This document shows positions 1-7,151 of a stretch of DNA of 14,891 nucleotides, piece after piece. A model generated the notes under the pieces. That model saw nothing but the letters and a program-made list of their open reading frames with translations, had not been told where the DNA came from and ran no database searches. Source of the stretch: Planctomycetaceae bacterium (GTDB lineage: Bacteria; Planctomycetota; Planctomycetia; Pirellulales; Pirellulaceae). The stretch is from positions 1-14,891 of the forward strand of contig JAHEAM010000030.1 of assembly GCA_024642765.1 (NCBI GenBank). Reading direction: 5' to 3'. The position numbers and the translations under genes were made by a program. Each line of letters starts with the position of its first letter. Within the stretch, counting starts at the first letter, position 1.

Positions 1-1
1 G

Positions 2-2125
2 GATCTGTTCTTAATTGCCGAATCGCCATGGCTCGACTTGACGACGATCTGGTCGATCGCCCGAGTGGTCTTGGGCCTGGGTTTTGTCGTTTTTGTTCAT
101 GAACTCGGGCACTTTCTGGTCGCAAAAATGTGCGGCGTTAAGTGCGAGAAGTTTTACATTGGCTTCGATTTCTTTGATGTCAAAATCGGCGACACCGTTT
201 TGATTCCACGCGCATTGATGAAATGGCAATGGGGTGAAACGGAGTATGGAGTTGGCGTCGTGCCACTCGGCGGCTACGTGAAAATGTTGGGGCAAGACGA
301 CAATCCCAGCAACATCGAAGCCGAAAACCAACGTTCTTTGGCGGACGGAAAGGCAAGCGAAGCTGGCGGGCCGATCGAACGCGACAAACTCGACCCTCGC
401 AGCTATCAAGCCAAAAGTGTCTTGCAGCGGATGTCCATCATTTCCGCAGGCGTTATTTTCAACATCATCTTTGCCGTGTTGATGGCGATGATTGCCTTTC
501 GTTCGGGCGTCAATTATCAACCCGCCGTTTGTGGGACGACTGTGGCCGGCGGTCCAGGTTGGCAGGCCAATATGGATGGCTCAACGATTGTACGCATCGG
601 CCCTAAACGATTTGATGTTGGCTACGCTCCCTTCATCGACGTTGGACAAGAGGTGGCGCTGCAATCGAACGGAGACAACTCGATTGAAGTAGAGTTTATT
701 CCCTACGGTGAGTCCAAGTCAAAAACGATGATGATCACCGGCAGTCGAACCTTGATGCCCGACCAAAAATTTCCCTTGCTTGGCTTGAGCCCGGATATCT
801 CTAACAAAGTCACAGGCGACCCCAAAGAACTTTTTTCGCCAGGTTATTCTGCAGAAAACGCCAAACCTCCCTTCGAGCCAAACGATGAAATCATCGCCAT
901 TAATGGTGCCGACGTCTCACGTCTTACAGACATGAAGAAAGCTCTTGTCACGATCTTCGACCAAGACGCAAAGTTCCGTGTCAGACGAGCTGTCAAAGAC
1001 AATGGAATGGAAACGACAACTCAAGAAATCGATATTACCGTTCCGCCAAACCCAATGAACTTGGTTGAATTTTCATTCTCTTTTAGCCCGATTGTTGCGA
1101 TTCGAGACGATTCACCCGCGGCGCGAGCCGGAATAAAAGTCGGCGACAAAATCACGGCTATTGACGGTTTGGAAATCAAAGAAATTCAAGCCGTCGATCA
1201 AAGAATCGTAAAAATGTTACGCGAGGGCAAGGAAACCGTTGACCTTTCTGTGATCCGCGATGGCTCGACCGACCCGGTCAACATTACAGTCGAACCCGTA
1301 TTTCCGCTTGCTTTTGCGACGATGGATTACGGACCGTTTCCATTGGATAGTTTGGGAGTGGCTATCGAAATGCAACCCGTCATTTCCTTTGTTCAACCGG
1401 GATCGCATGCGGCAGAGGTCGGTTTATTGGCAGGTGATGAAGTCACAAATGTTGAAGTCGTCTTGCCGGAGTCCGAAGCCAAGAATAAACGATTTAGCAA
1501 AATCAAAAAAGAATTCCAGTTATCAAAAGACGGCGTGCAAATCGGACAGTTTCTTGGTTTGGCCAGTCAATTGCCACTGGAAACCAAGTACAAACTGACG
1601 CTCAAACGCAATGACCAAGAAAACGCGAGTGTTCAGATTGAAAGTGTGCGGTCGCAAGATTTGTTCTTGGGAATTCGCGGCATCTCGATGACGCAAGTAA
1701 CGAAAACGTACACTTCCGCAAGTTGGGGGGATGCTCTCATTCTCGGCGCAAAACAAGTCAAAACTGATTTGAAACGGATTGGAACATTTTTGGGAAAATT
1801 GGTCACCGGACAAATGTCCATGACAACCTTGGGCGGTATCGGCACGATCGGTATTGTGGCAACAATGGAGGCCAACAACGGCACTTCGAGATTGCTGCTG
1901 TTTTTGACTATGCTGTCCGCGAATTTAGCAATCGTCAATTTATTGCCCATTCCCGTGCTGGACGGCGGGCATTTGATGTTCCTCACCTACGAGGGCATTA
2001 TGCGACGTCCTGTAACCGAACGCGTTCAAATCGCACTTTCCTATTTGGGATTATTCTTGATTTTGGGCTTGATGCTGTTTGCAATTTTCATGGACGTCAC
2101 ACGCATTGCCGGTATGTTCACCTAA
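2..2125 (+). CDS. rseP: RseP-family site-2 zinc metalloprotease, 5' end off window
   Basis: Intramembrane protease that cleaves membrane-anchored substrates, classically anti-sigma factors, in the inner membrane. The zinc motif HELGH follows a hydrophobic segment (GLGFVVFVHELGH, bases 77-115). The second zinc-ligand motif, NLLPIPVLDGGH, sits near bases 1937-1972, followed by a last membrane segment. Between them lies a long extracytoplasmic part with PDZ-like stretches near bases 865-1020 (NDEIIAINGADV), 1110-1280 (ARAGIKVGDKITAIDGLEI) and 1390-1530 (AAEVGLLAGDEV). About 700 residues is far longer than the roughly 450 of E. coli RseP; long versions are usual in planctomycetes as far as I know. 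A TTG at 38 could start it, but the frame stays open upstream to base 2 and reads DLFLIAESPWLDL, and base 1 is G, so an ATG ending at base 1 would give about 708 residues. I therefore treat the gene as 5' partial. It ends with TAA. Family call secure; start unresolved. Confidence 0.93.
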   Translation, partial: DLFLIAESPWLDLTTIWSIARVVLGLGFVVFVHELGHFLVAKMCGVKCEKFYIGFDFFDVKIGDTVLIPRALMKWQWGETEYGVGVVPLGGYVKMLGQDDNPSNIEAENQRSLADGKASEAGGPIERDKLDPRSYQAKSVLQRMSIISAGVIFNIIFAVLMAMIAFRSGVNYQPAVCGTTVAGGPGWQANMDGSTIVRIGPKRFDVGYAPFIDVGQEVALQSNGDNSIEVEFIPYGESKSKTMMITGSRTLMPDQKFPLLGLSPDISNKVTGDPKELFSPGYSAENAKPPFEPNDEIIAINGADVSRLTDMKKALVTIFDQDAKFRVRRAVKDNGMETTTQEIDITVPPNPMNLVEFSFSFSPIVAIRDDSPAARAGIKVGDKITAIDGLEIKEIQAVDQRIVKMLREGKETVDLSVIRDGSTDPVNITVEPVFPLAFATMDYGPFPLDSLGVAIEMQPVISFVQPGSHAAEVGLLAGDEVTNVEVVLPESEAKNKRFSKIKKEFQLSKDGVQIGQFLGLASQLPLETKYKLTLKRNDQENASVQIESVRSQDLFLGIRGISMTQVTKTYTSASWGDALILGAKQVKTDLKRIGTFLGKLVTGQMSMTTLGGIGTIGIVATMEANNGTSRLLLFLTMLSANLAIVNLLPIPVLDGGHLMFLTYEGIMRRPVTERVQIALSYLGLFLILGLMLFAIFMDVTRIAGMFT

Positions 2126-2315
2126 TACCGATCGCACGATATTTCCGGAATTCTTCAACCTGAAAGCGAAGCGTTGGTATAGCGCTACGTGTGGACTCCC
2201 AAGCAGTTCGCTTTGTCGCGCGTGAGGAGTGCCTATTTACAATTCCAAAATTCGCGAGCAATGAACTTTGCATTTGGATTCATGACACGATCGCATATCG
2301 AAATTCAAAAACACT

Positions 2316-2825
2316 ATGACGTCGGAAGAATCACCAGATCATGTTCGGCACCGACCGCCGACAGCACTCGATAAACCGCGCTCAGTAATTGTGGCTTGTC
2401 CGCAATTTAAAAGTGCGATCAATCTTTCGCGGATTGTTCGATTGGCCGGTTGTTGCGGCATCGAACATGTCATAGCTTGTGGCAACAATCGAATCGATGC
2501 GACAGTCGCTCGCGATGCTGCCAAGTCACTTCACATTGAGCGTCGGCGAACGCTACCTCAGCGCCTGGTAGAACTCAAGGCCGATGGATTCAGCCTGATT
2601 GGATTGGAGCAAACAAAAACCTCAAAAGACCTGCATCACTTTTGTTTCCCACGAAAAATGGTGTTGGTGGTTGGTCACGAAAGAATTGGCATCGATGCTT
2701 CGATCATGCCACTGCTCGATGAAGTAGTCGAAATTCCAGTTTATGGAATGCCCTATAGCTACAATGTAGCCACTGCCACAACGATGGCACTCTACGAATA
2801 CTGCAAACAATTCCCGAACGGTTAA
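2316..2825 (+). CDS. SpoU/TrmH-family RNA 2'-O-ribose methyltransferase
   Basis: Small SPOUT-class protein of 169 residues that would transfer a methyl group from S-adenosylmethionine to a ribose 2'-OH of tRNA or rRNA. All three SpoU motifs are visible: motif 1 NLSRIVRLAGCCGIEHV (residues 36-52, with N36 and R42), motif 2 LVVGHERIGI (117-126) and motif 3 IPVYGMPYSYNVATATTMAL (140-159). Motif 3 has SYN where most SpoU proteins have SLN. There is no N-terminal substrate-binding domain, only about 22 extra residues, so the target RNA cannot be named. No clear ribosome binding site precedes the ATG. The gene is 190 bases from rseP and its stop (TAA) lies 13 bases from the stop of the convergent RTX gene. 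That 190-base gap holds short palindromes (TTCCGGAA at 2143-2150, TAGCGCTA at 2180-2187) but no convincing gene. Confidence 0.88.
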   Translation: MTSEESPDHVRHRPPTALDKPRSVIVACPQFKSAINLSRIVRLAGCCGIEHVIACGNNRIDATVARDAAKSLHIERRRTLPQRLVELKADGFSLIGLEQTKTSKDLHHFCFPRKMVLVVGHERIGIDASIMPLLDEVVEIPVYGMPYSYNVATATTMALYEYCKQFPNG

Positions 2826-2838
2826 CGAAAGAGGCGGT

Positions 2839-4293
2839 CTACGCACTAGCAAAAAGGGTATCCAACACGGCGAACTTTGATGCCAAACTATTTCGGACTG
2901 CAGTACTTAGGTTGGCATCAAAATAGGCAGCCCAAGTTGTCGCCCAGTCTTCGTGTGGATTCGTTCGACCGTAGTCCCAAGCGAAATGGGCGTCCTTCAC
3001 ATACCACCATTGTCCATCGGCAGACTGCGAATAATTGAATGCATCGTTGGGATTGGTTTCCGTCCAACCACTCGAGTCCAAGAACTCCTGCCACAACGAG
3101 TCTGTTGCTGGGCCAATCGACGCCATTTCCTCTTCGCTATCCCAGTTGTGGCCGATTTCGTGCAAAATCGTATCTCGATAGGAATCGTTTTGCCAAGCGA
3201 TGTTTTCATTCCAGTCCAACATTTTGATTTCGCGTTCATAGGTTATCGTCGATTGCCATGCATTATTGACCCATTCCCAACTCGTTGTCCAACTCAAGCT
3301 GTTCAGGCCCGCCGCTCCATTGAGATTTGAGTACAAGCCGATCTTCAGCGGATTGGGATCGAGCGAATCACGCAGCAGGCGGTTATTTCCTGTTTGGTCA
3401 AATAGCTTTTGGAACGCTTCATCCATGATCCCAATTTGCTCATCAGACCAGGCGCGCGTAAAGTCCTGAAAGACAATCTCGGCGTCAGCGGCATCCACAT
3501 CCTTGGCAATATCACTACCTTGCGTCAAGAAACGATCCGCGTCTTCATTGCCAAACAAGACATCGGCATCGCCTACGTAGCCTCCGAACAAGGAATCATT
3601 GCCGACACCACCATACAAACGATCCATGTGCAAGCCGCCACGCAACACGTCATCACCGCTCTCACCAATCAAACGATCCGCGCCGTTGTCACCGAATAGC
3701 GCATCATTTCCCGTTCCTCCACGAATATAGTCTCCATGCATGCCACCATGAATCGTATCATTGCCTTCAAAGCCGAACAGTCGGTCGTACCCATCGTCAC
3801 CAAACATTACGTCATCGCCGCTCGCGCCCGACAAATAGTCATTTCCAACTCCGCCATACATCAAATCGTTGCCAGTCCCACCCAACAACGTATCGTCTCC
3901 TGCTTCGCCATTCAGCTGATCAGCGCCCGCCCCTCCGTCAAACACGTCTGCCGAACTGCCTCCAATCATGACGTCGTTGCCCGCGAAACCCCAGGCGCGG
4001 CATGCGACATCCGTATTGTTCGTGAAAGAGTCATCGCCATCGTACAACCGTGCATCAATTTTCTGCACACTATTGCGGTCAAAATACAAGGTTCCCGTTG
4101 ATTGAGAGCTTGCAGAAAGCGTGTTCGCATCAACAAGATCAACGACGATCTGTTCGGATGTGTTGTCGCCAACGATTCGTAGCGTCAATGTATTTGCGTC
4201 AAGAAAGATCGTCGTCAGCACCTGGCGTTGCTCAAGGCCAACAAAGCTCAACGTCGTCGCAGCTCTAGCCGCGCGTCTTCGAATTCGAGTCAT
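2839..4293 (-). CDS. Exported RTX-repeat protein with C-terminal HEIGH metalloprotease-like domain
   Basis: Numbered from the ATG at 4293 (484 residues), the protein starts MTRIRRRAARAATT followed by FVGLEQRQVLT. This is the basic-then-LExRxxL signature seen at the N-terminus of many exported planctomycete proteins. A beta-rich stretch follows, then GGxGxDxLxG calcium-binding nonapeptides at about residues 104-240. The C-terminal third carries HEIGHNWD (H378, bases 3148-3162), a gluzincin/metzincin-like zinc motif with catalytic Glu. E448 in NPHEDWATTWAAYF, about 66 residues later, is a plausible third ligand. The region is unusually Trp-rich. The likely role is a secreted, calcium-stabilised zinc peptidase; substrate unknown. 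A GTG at 4362 would add 23 Ser/Pro-rich residues and has an in-frame TAG directly before it. I prefer the ATG because the export signature then lies at the terminus, although neither start has a clear Shine-Dalgarno. The stop is TAG. Confidence 0.85.
   Translation of the reverse strand: MTRIRRRAARAATTLSFVGLEQRQVLTTIFLDANTLTLRIVGDNTSEQIVVDLVDANTLSASSQSTGTLYFDRNSVQKIDARLYDGDDSFTNNTDVACRAWGFAGNDVMIGGSSADVFDGGAGADQLNGEAGDDTLLGGTGNDLMYGGVGNDYLSGASGDDVMFGDDGYDRLFGFEGNDTIHGGMHGDYIRGGTGNDALFGDNGADRLIGESGDDVLRGGLHMDRLYGGVGNDSLFGGYVGDADVLFGNEDADRFLTQGSDIAKDVDAADAEIVFQDFTRAWSDEQIGIMDEAFQKLFDQTGNNRLLRDSLDPNPLKIGLYSNLNGAAGLNSLSWTTSWEWVNNAWQSTITYEREIKMLDWNENIAWQNDSYRDTILHEIGHNWDSEEEMASIGPATDSLWQEFLDSSGWTETNPNDAFNYSQSADGQWWYVKDAHFAWDYGRTNPHEDWATTWAAYFDANLSTAVRNSLASKFAVLDTLFASA
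3577..3984 (-). repeat. RTX nonapeptide (GGxGxDxLxG-type) coding repeats
   Basis: Tandem 27-base coding units within the minus-strand RTX gene, giving peptides such as GGTGNDLMYG, GGVGNDYLSG and GESGDDVLRGG. Such repeats fold into a calcium-binding parallel beta-roll. The DNA periodicity also produces long open frames on the plus strand (for example around 3409-3699 and 3736-4101), which I regard as shadows. Some units deviate (GGLHMDRLYG, GGYVGDADVLFG), so the array is diverged rather than freshly duplicated. Confidence 0.9.
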
Positions 4294-4403
4294 ATCGAAA
4301 GGATTGGGAGAAGGTGAATTTGCGGTCGAAAGGCGAGGGCTCTGCCGAAAACTGGCACTCACCTAAGGAAAGCTACTACAAGAATTGACTCGGGGCAATT
4401 GAA

Positions 4404-5165
4404 TTATTCCTCGATTGGCTCTTCTTTTTTGCCCAAGAAACTCTGCAGCCGAAAAACGTTGCGCCCCTTCGATTTTTCATTCTTTTCGCTGACTCTACGT
4501 TCAACATCGCGCTCGCGTTGAACGAGCCGGGATTCGCGGTCTTCGAGTGCTGCCCGTTCCTGGCTTATCTTGGCGCGTTGAATTGACAGCTCGATTTCGG
4601 TTTCCCGCATCGCTTGCTGGAGCTGTTCCTTGAGCAATAAAATTTCGTTGACATCTTCGACGGTTGCGCCTAAATCCTTGAGGTCACTTTCAGAAACTAC
4701 TTCGCTGGAACAAGTGATGTCCGTTTTCTTTGCCGGCTGCTTGTCTGTGGAAGTGTTTTCAAATGTTGCTTCCGCTTTCGAGAACTGGTTCAACATTTCG
4801 TCTCGTTGCTTTTGCCAATTCCCCAAGAAGGACGCCGTCGAGAGACCTGAATCGCCGGCATGAAAATCATCAAACGATGCTACTTTCGTTTTGATTTCAA
4901 CCGGACTGTTTGCCACCACTTGAGACGCTTCGATGCAAGCTGTCACTGATTGAATGCAGTTTGTGAGCATTCCTTCAATTTTTTTAAAGCGGTCATCGAT
5001 TTGCAATTGCAAATTACGCTCGAATTCTTGGCGCATTTCCAGCTTCTCGGCTGTGGCCACGTTTCCATCAACCAACGCCTGAACACTTGTCAAAAGCTCC
5101 AATATTTGTGGATTGCTTTCGGCTTGTTGGCATTGATTCGGCGTAGTTTTCGAGCAGTTAGACAT
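4404..5165 (-). CDS. Coiled-coil protein of unknown function
   Basis: A 253-residue protein with no signal peptide or membrane segment, so probably cytoplasmic. I do not recognise a named family. The N-terminal half is polar (MSNCSKTTPNQ), with a helical stretch near residues 40-75 (EKLEMRQEFERNLQLQIDDR). The C-terminal part, about residues 165-230, is a strongly charged heptad-like coiled coil containing EIELSIQRAKISQERAALED. It ends in a basic/acidic tail (FLGKKEEPIEE). The form suggests a structural or scaffolding role, which is inference only. It lies upstream of the RTX metalloprotease gene on the same strand, 110 bases from the preferred RTX start (41 from the GTG), so co-transcription is possible, and it diverges from dnaE across a 285-base region. 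The ATG at 5165 is preceded by a weak purine-rich stretch (GTAAAGAAAC on the minus strand). The stop is TAA. Confidence 0.75.
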   Translation of the reverse strand: MSNCSKTTPNQCQQAESNPQILELLTSVQALVDGNVATAEKLEMRQEFERNLQLQIDDRFKKIEGMLTNCIQSVTACIEASQVVANSPVEIKTKVASFDDFHAGDSGLSTASFLGNWQKQRDEMLNQFSKAEATFENTSTDKQPAKKTDITCSSEVVSESDLKDLGATVEDVNEILLLKEQLQQAMRETEIELSIQRAKISQERAALEDRESRLVQRERDVERRVSEKNEKSKGRNVFRLQSFLGKKEEPIEE

Positions 5166-5243
5166 GTTTCTTTACTTTTGGACGATTCTCAATGGTTTGC
5201 CCAAACGGACCTGCGATGCATTTCGTTTGCTATTCCGTGGACT

Positions 5244-5253
5244 TAGATATCTA
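5244..5253. promoter_or_regulatory. 10-bp perfect palindrome in divergent promoter region
   Basis: TAGATATCTA is self-complementary over 10 bases and lies between the divergent coiled-coil gene and dnaE. It could be a binding site for a dimeric regulator of either gene. A 10-base palindrome can also occur by chance in AT-rich DNA, so this is only a candidate. Confidence 0.25.
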
Positions 5254-5347
5254 GGTCACAAACTTGTTCCGTGCAAATAAAATTGCATTTTCCACTGCAG
5301 CTTCTTGCCCCTGTTCCTAAGAAAAAAACTCAATAGACTGGCCGTTT

Positions 5348-5367
5348 GGGTTCCTGGAATCGAACCC
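5348..5367. promoter_or_regulatory. Inverted repeat GGGTTC-N8-GAACCC upstream of dnaE
   Basis: Two perfect 6-base arms separated by eight bases, centred about 90 bases before the dnaE start. It could be an operator or a hairpin in the dnaE leader. The outer orientation (GTTC...GAAC) is opposite to the Gram-positive LexA box GAAC-N4-GTTC, so I do not call it a LexA site. No sigma-70 promoter could be placed confidently next to it. Confidence 0.3.
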
Positions 5368-5450
5368 TACAATGAACAAGTTACGATTCTGTCAATTGAT
5401 TTGGTTTTAGGGGTAGATCTCAAACCGAGAAAAATAACGATTTGCATAAA

Positions 5451-7148
5451 ATGATGATTCAAACGCCAAATATCGAAACGCCGATAATTCAACGCCCACG
5501 TCCATTTGTTCACTTGCATTGCCATAGTCACTACAGCTTGTTGGACGGCGCCAGTTCGATCAATAAACTAGTACAGCGCACGGTCGATCATGGCATGAAT
5601 GCTCTCGCAATCACCGATCACGGCAACTTGCATGGTGCTCTTGAGTTCTACAAGAAAGCCAAAGCCGCTGGGATCAATCCGATCATTGGGTACGAGGCTT
5701 ACATCACATCGGGAAGTCGTTTTGCGCGCGGCAGTGAAGCCCGGGACCAGACTTATCACCTCACACTGTTGTGTAAGAACCAGACCGGATTCAAAAACCT
5801 CATTCGGCTGGCCTCAGCTGCCAGCCTCGAAGGCTTTTACTTCAAACCGCGGATCGATAAAGAACTCCTCGAACGCTATAACGAAGGTCTGATTTGTCTG
5901 AGTGGATGCGTCAGCAGCGAGCTAAACCAACGGCTGCTCTCTGGCAAAAGTGGCGGGACTGAGGATTATTTACGATCAGCCGGCGAAGTCGCGGGTTGGT
6001 TCCACAAGTTGTTCGGCAATCGTTACTTTATCGAAATCATGAACAACGGCGTTGAGATTCAGCGAATCGCGTTAGAGGGCTCGGTTGACTTGGCCAATCA
6101 CTTAGGTTTGCCACTTATCGCAACTAGCGATTGCCATTACGTCGATGCCGAGGACGCGGATGTCCAAGATGTAATGCTGTGTATTAACACGGGCCACATC
6201 CGCATGGACACGAAACGCATGAAAATGGATGGCAACCAGTATTTCTTGCGGACACCCCAAGAAATGTACGCCAAATTCCCAGGCCTCGAAGACGCAGTCG
6301 CCCGCTCACAAGAAATCGCTGACACGGTTGAGCTCGATCTGGAACTTGGCAAACGACATTTCCCTGTTTTTAAACTCGCAGCCACGACATCTCCAGAACA
6401 AAAACTACGGGAGCTTTGCTACCAAGGCCTAAACGAACGCTATGCTGACGACGAATCGATGCGACCGAACGGCGAACTCGCCGAAGTGGTCGTTCAGCGT
6501 CTCGAGCGTGAATTGAGCGTCATCAACAAATTAGGTTTCGCAAACTATTTCTTGATCTGCTGGGACTTTGTCGATCACGCGCGGCGTGTTGGCATTCCGG
6601 CTACTGCGCGGGGCAGCGGAGTCGGGGCTATCGTTTGTTACGCACTCTATTTGAGCCACGTTTGCCCAATCAAATACGGCTTGCTATTCGAACGTTTCTT
6701 GGACGAAAACCGCTTGGAGGCGCCTGATATCGACATTGATTTTTGCCAAGAGCGTCGCGGCGATGTCATTCGTTATGTCAAAGAAAAATATGGCGACGAA
6801 AACGTCGCGCAGATTGGGACGTTCAACACGTTGGCGGCGCGTGCCGCGATCAAAGATGTCGGGCGGGCACTCAACTTCCCATTGTTCCGCGTGAACCAAA
6901 TCACTTCGCTAGTCCCCACGCGACCAGGCATCACCCTCAAGGGGGCGATGGAAGAAGTGGAAGAGCTTCGCGAGCTTTACAAAAACGACCCCGAAGTCCG
7001 CGAAATTGTCGACTATGCCAAAAAACTCGAAGGCCTCGCCCGGAACATCGGCACGCACGCGGCAGCCGTCGTGATCGGCGACAAACCCCTGATCGAGTAC
7101 GTACCGCTCGGTCGAGTCTCAGGTAAAGAAGACGTGATCACGCAATGA
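5451..7148 (+). CDS. dnaE: DNA polymerase III subunit alpha, N-terminal part up to in-frame TGA
   Basis: Replicative DNA polymerase catalytic subunit, read here to the in-frame TGA at codon 566. With the following frame it makes one 1190-codon gene (5451-9023), the normal DnaE length. The PHP domain begins at residues 21-33 (HLHCHSHYSLLDG) and keeps the expected metal-site features (LAITDHGNLHG, SGCVSSE, TSDCHY), so it looks active. The palm follows with ARGSGVGAIVCYAL and PDIDIDFCQERRGDVI, whose D428 and D430 match two catalytic aspartates of E. coli alpha (D401, D403). The third catalytic aspartate lies beyond the TGA, so this fragment alone could not polymerise. I chose ATG 5451 over an in-frame TTG at 5442, which adds only three residues; neither has a strong ribosome binding site. 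Codon use and conservation look normal, with no other lesion. Confidence 0.93.
   Translation: MMIQTPNIETPIIQRPRPFVHLHCHSHYSLLDGASSINKLVQRTVDHGMNALAITDHGNLHGALEFYKKAKAAGINPIIGYEAYITSGSRFARGSEARDQTYHLTLLCKNQTGFKNLIRLASAASLEGFYFKPRIDKELLERYNEGLICLSGCVSSELNQRLLSGKSGGTEDYLRSAGEVAGWFHKLFGNRYFIEIMNNGVEIQRIALEGSVDLANHLGLPLIATSDCHYVDAEDADVQDVMLCINTGHIRMDTKRMKMDGNQYFLRTPQEMYAKFPGLEDAVARSQEIADTVELDLELGKRHFPVFKLAATTSPEQKLRELCYQGLNERYADDESMRPNGELAEVVVQRLERELSVINKLGFANYFLICWDFVDHARRVGIPATARGSGVGAIVCYALYLSHVCPIKYGLLFERFLDENRLEAPDIDIDFCQERRGDVIRYVKEKYGDENVAQIGTFNTLAARAAIKDVGRALNFPLFRVNQITSLVPTRPGITLKGAMEEVEELRELYKNDPEVREIVDYAKKLEGLARNIGTHAAAVVIGDKPLIEYVPLGRVSGKEDVITQ
7146..7148 (+). other. dnaE: In-frame TGA inside dnaE at an expected Trp position
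   Basis: The frame reads GTG ATC ACG CAA TGA TCA ATG TCC GAT, giving V-I-T-Q-stop-S-M-S-D. In DnaE proteins this place is a conserved T-Q-aromatic motif: Phe in E. coli alpha (VTQF) and, from memory, usually Trp in planctomycetes. TGG to TGA is one transition. The frame is unbroken on both sides and alignment to DnaE continues without gap into EAAGLLKMDFLGLRNL. D428 to D580 are 152 codons apart with no insertion, close to the E. coli spacing of D403 to D555. The lesion is therefore a single base, not a frameshift or insertion. Whether it is a sequencing error, a mutation, a readthrough site or UGA-Trp decoding cannot be told from the sequence. Confidence 0.9.
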
Positions 7149-7151
7149 TCA

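Noticed and set aside
2189..2374. Small plus-strand frame between rseP and the SpoU gene
   Set aside because: It overlaps the SpoU start, has no ribosome binding site and no recognisable sequence features.
3577..3984. CRISPR-like array
   Set aside because: The periodic units are 27 bases with no unique spacers and encode RTX nonapeptides in one continuous frame.
3409..4101. Plus-strand open frames opposite the RTX gene
   Set aside because: They arise from the 27-base periodicity of the RTX coding repeats, have no protein signatures and no ribosome binding sites.
5345..5380. tRNA T-arm on the minus strand (GGTTCGATTCC)
   Set aside because: The flanking bases do not pair as a T-stem beyond two pairs and no acceptor, D or anticodon arm can be placed around it.
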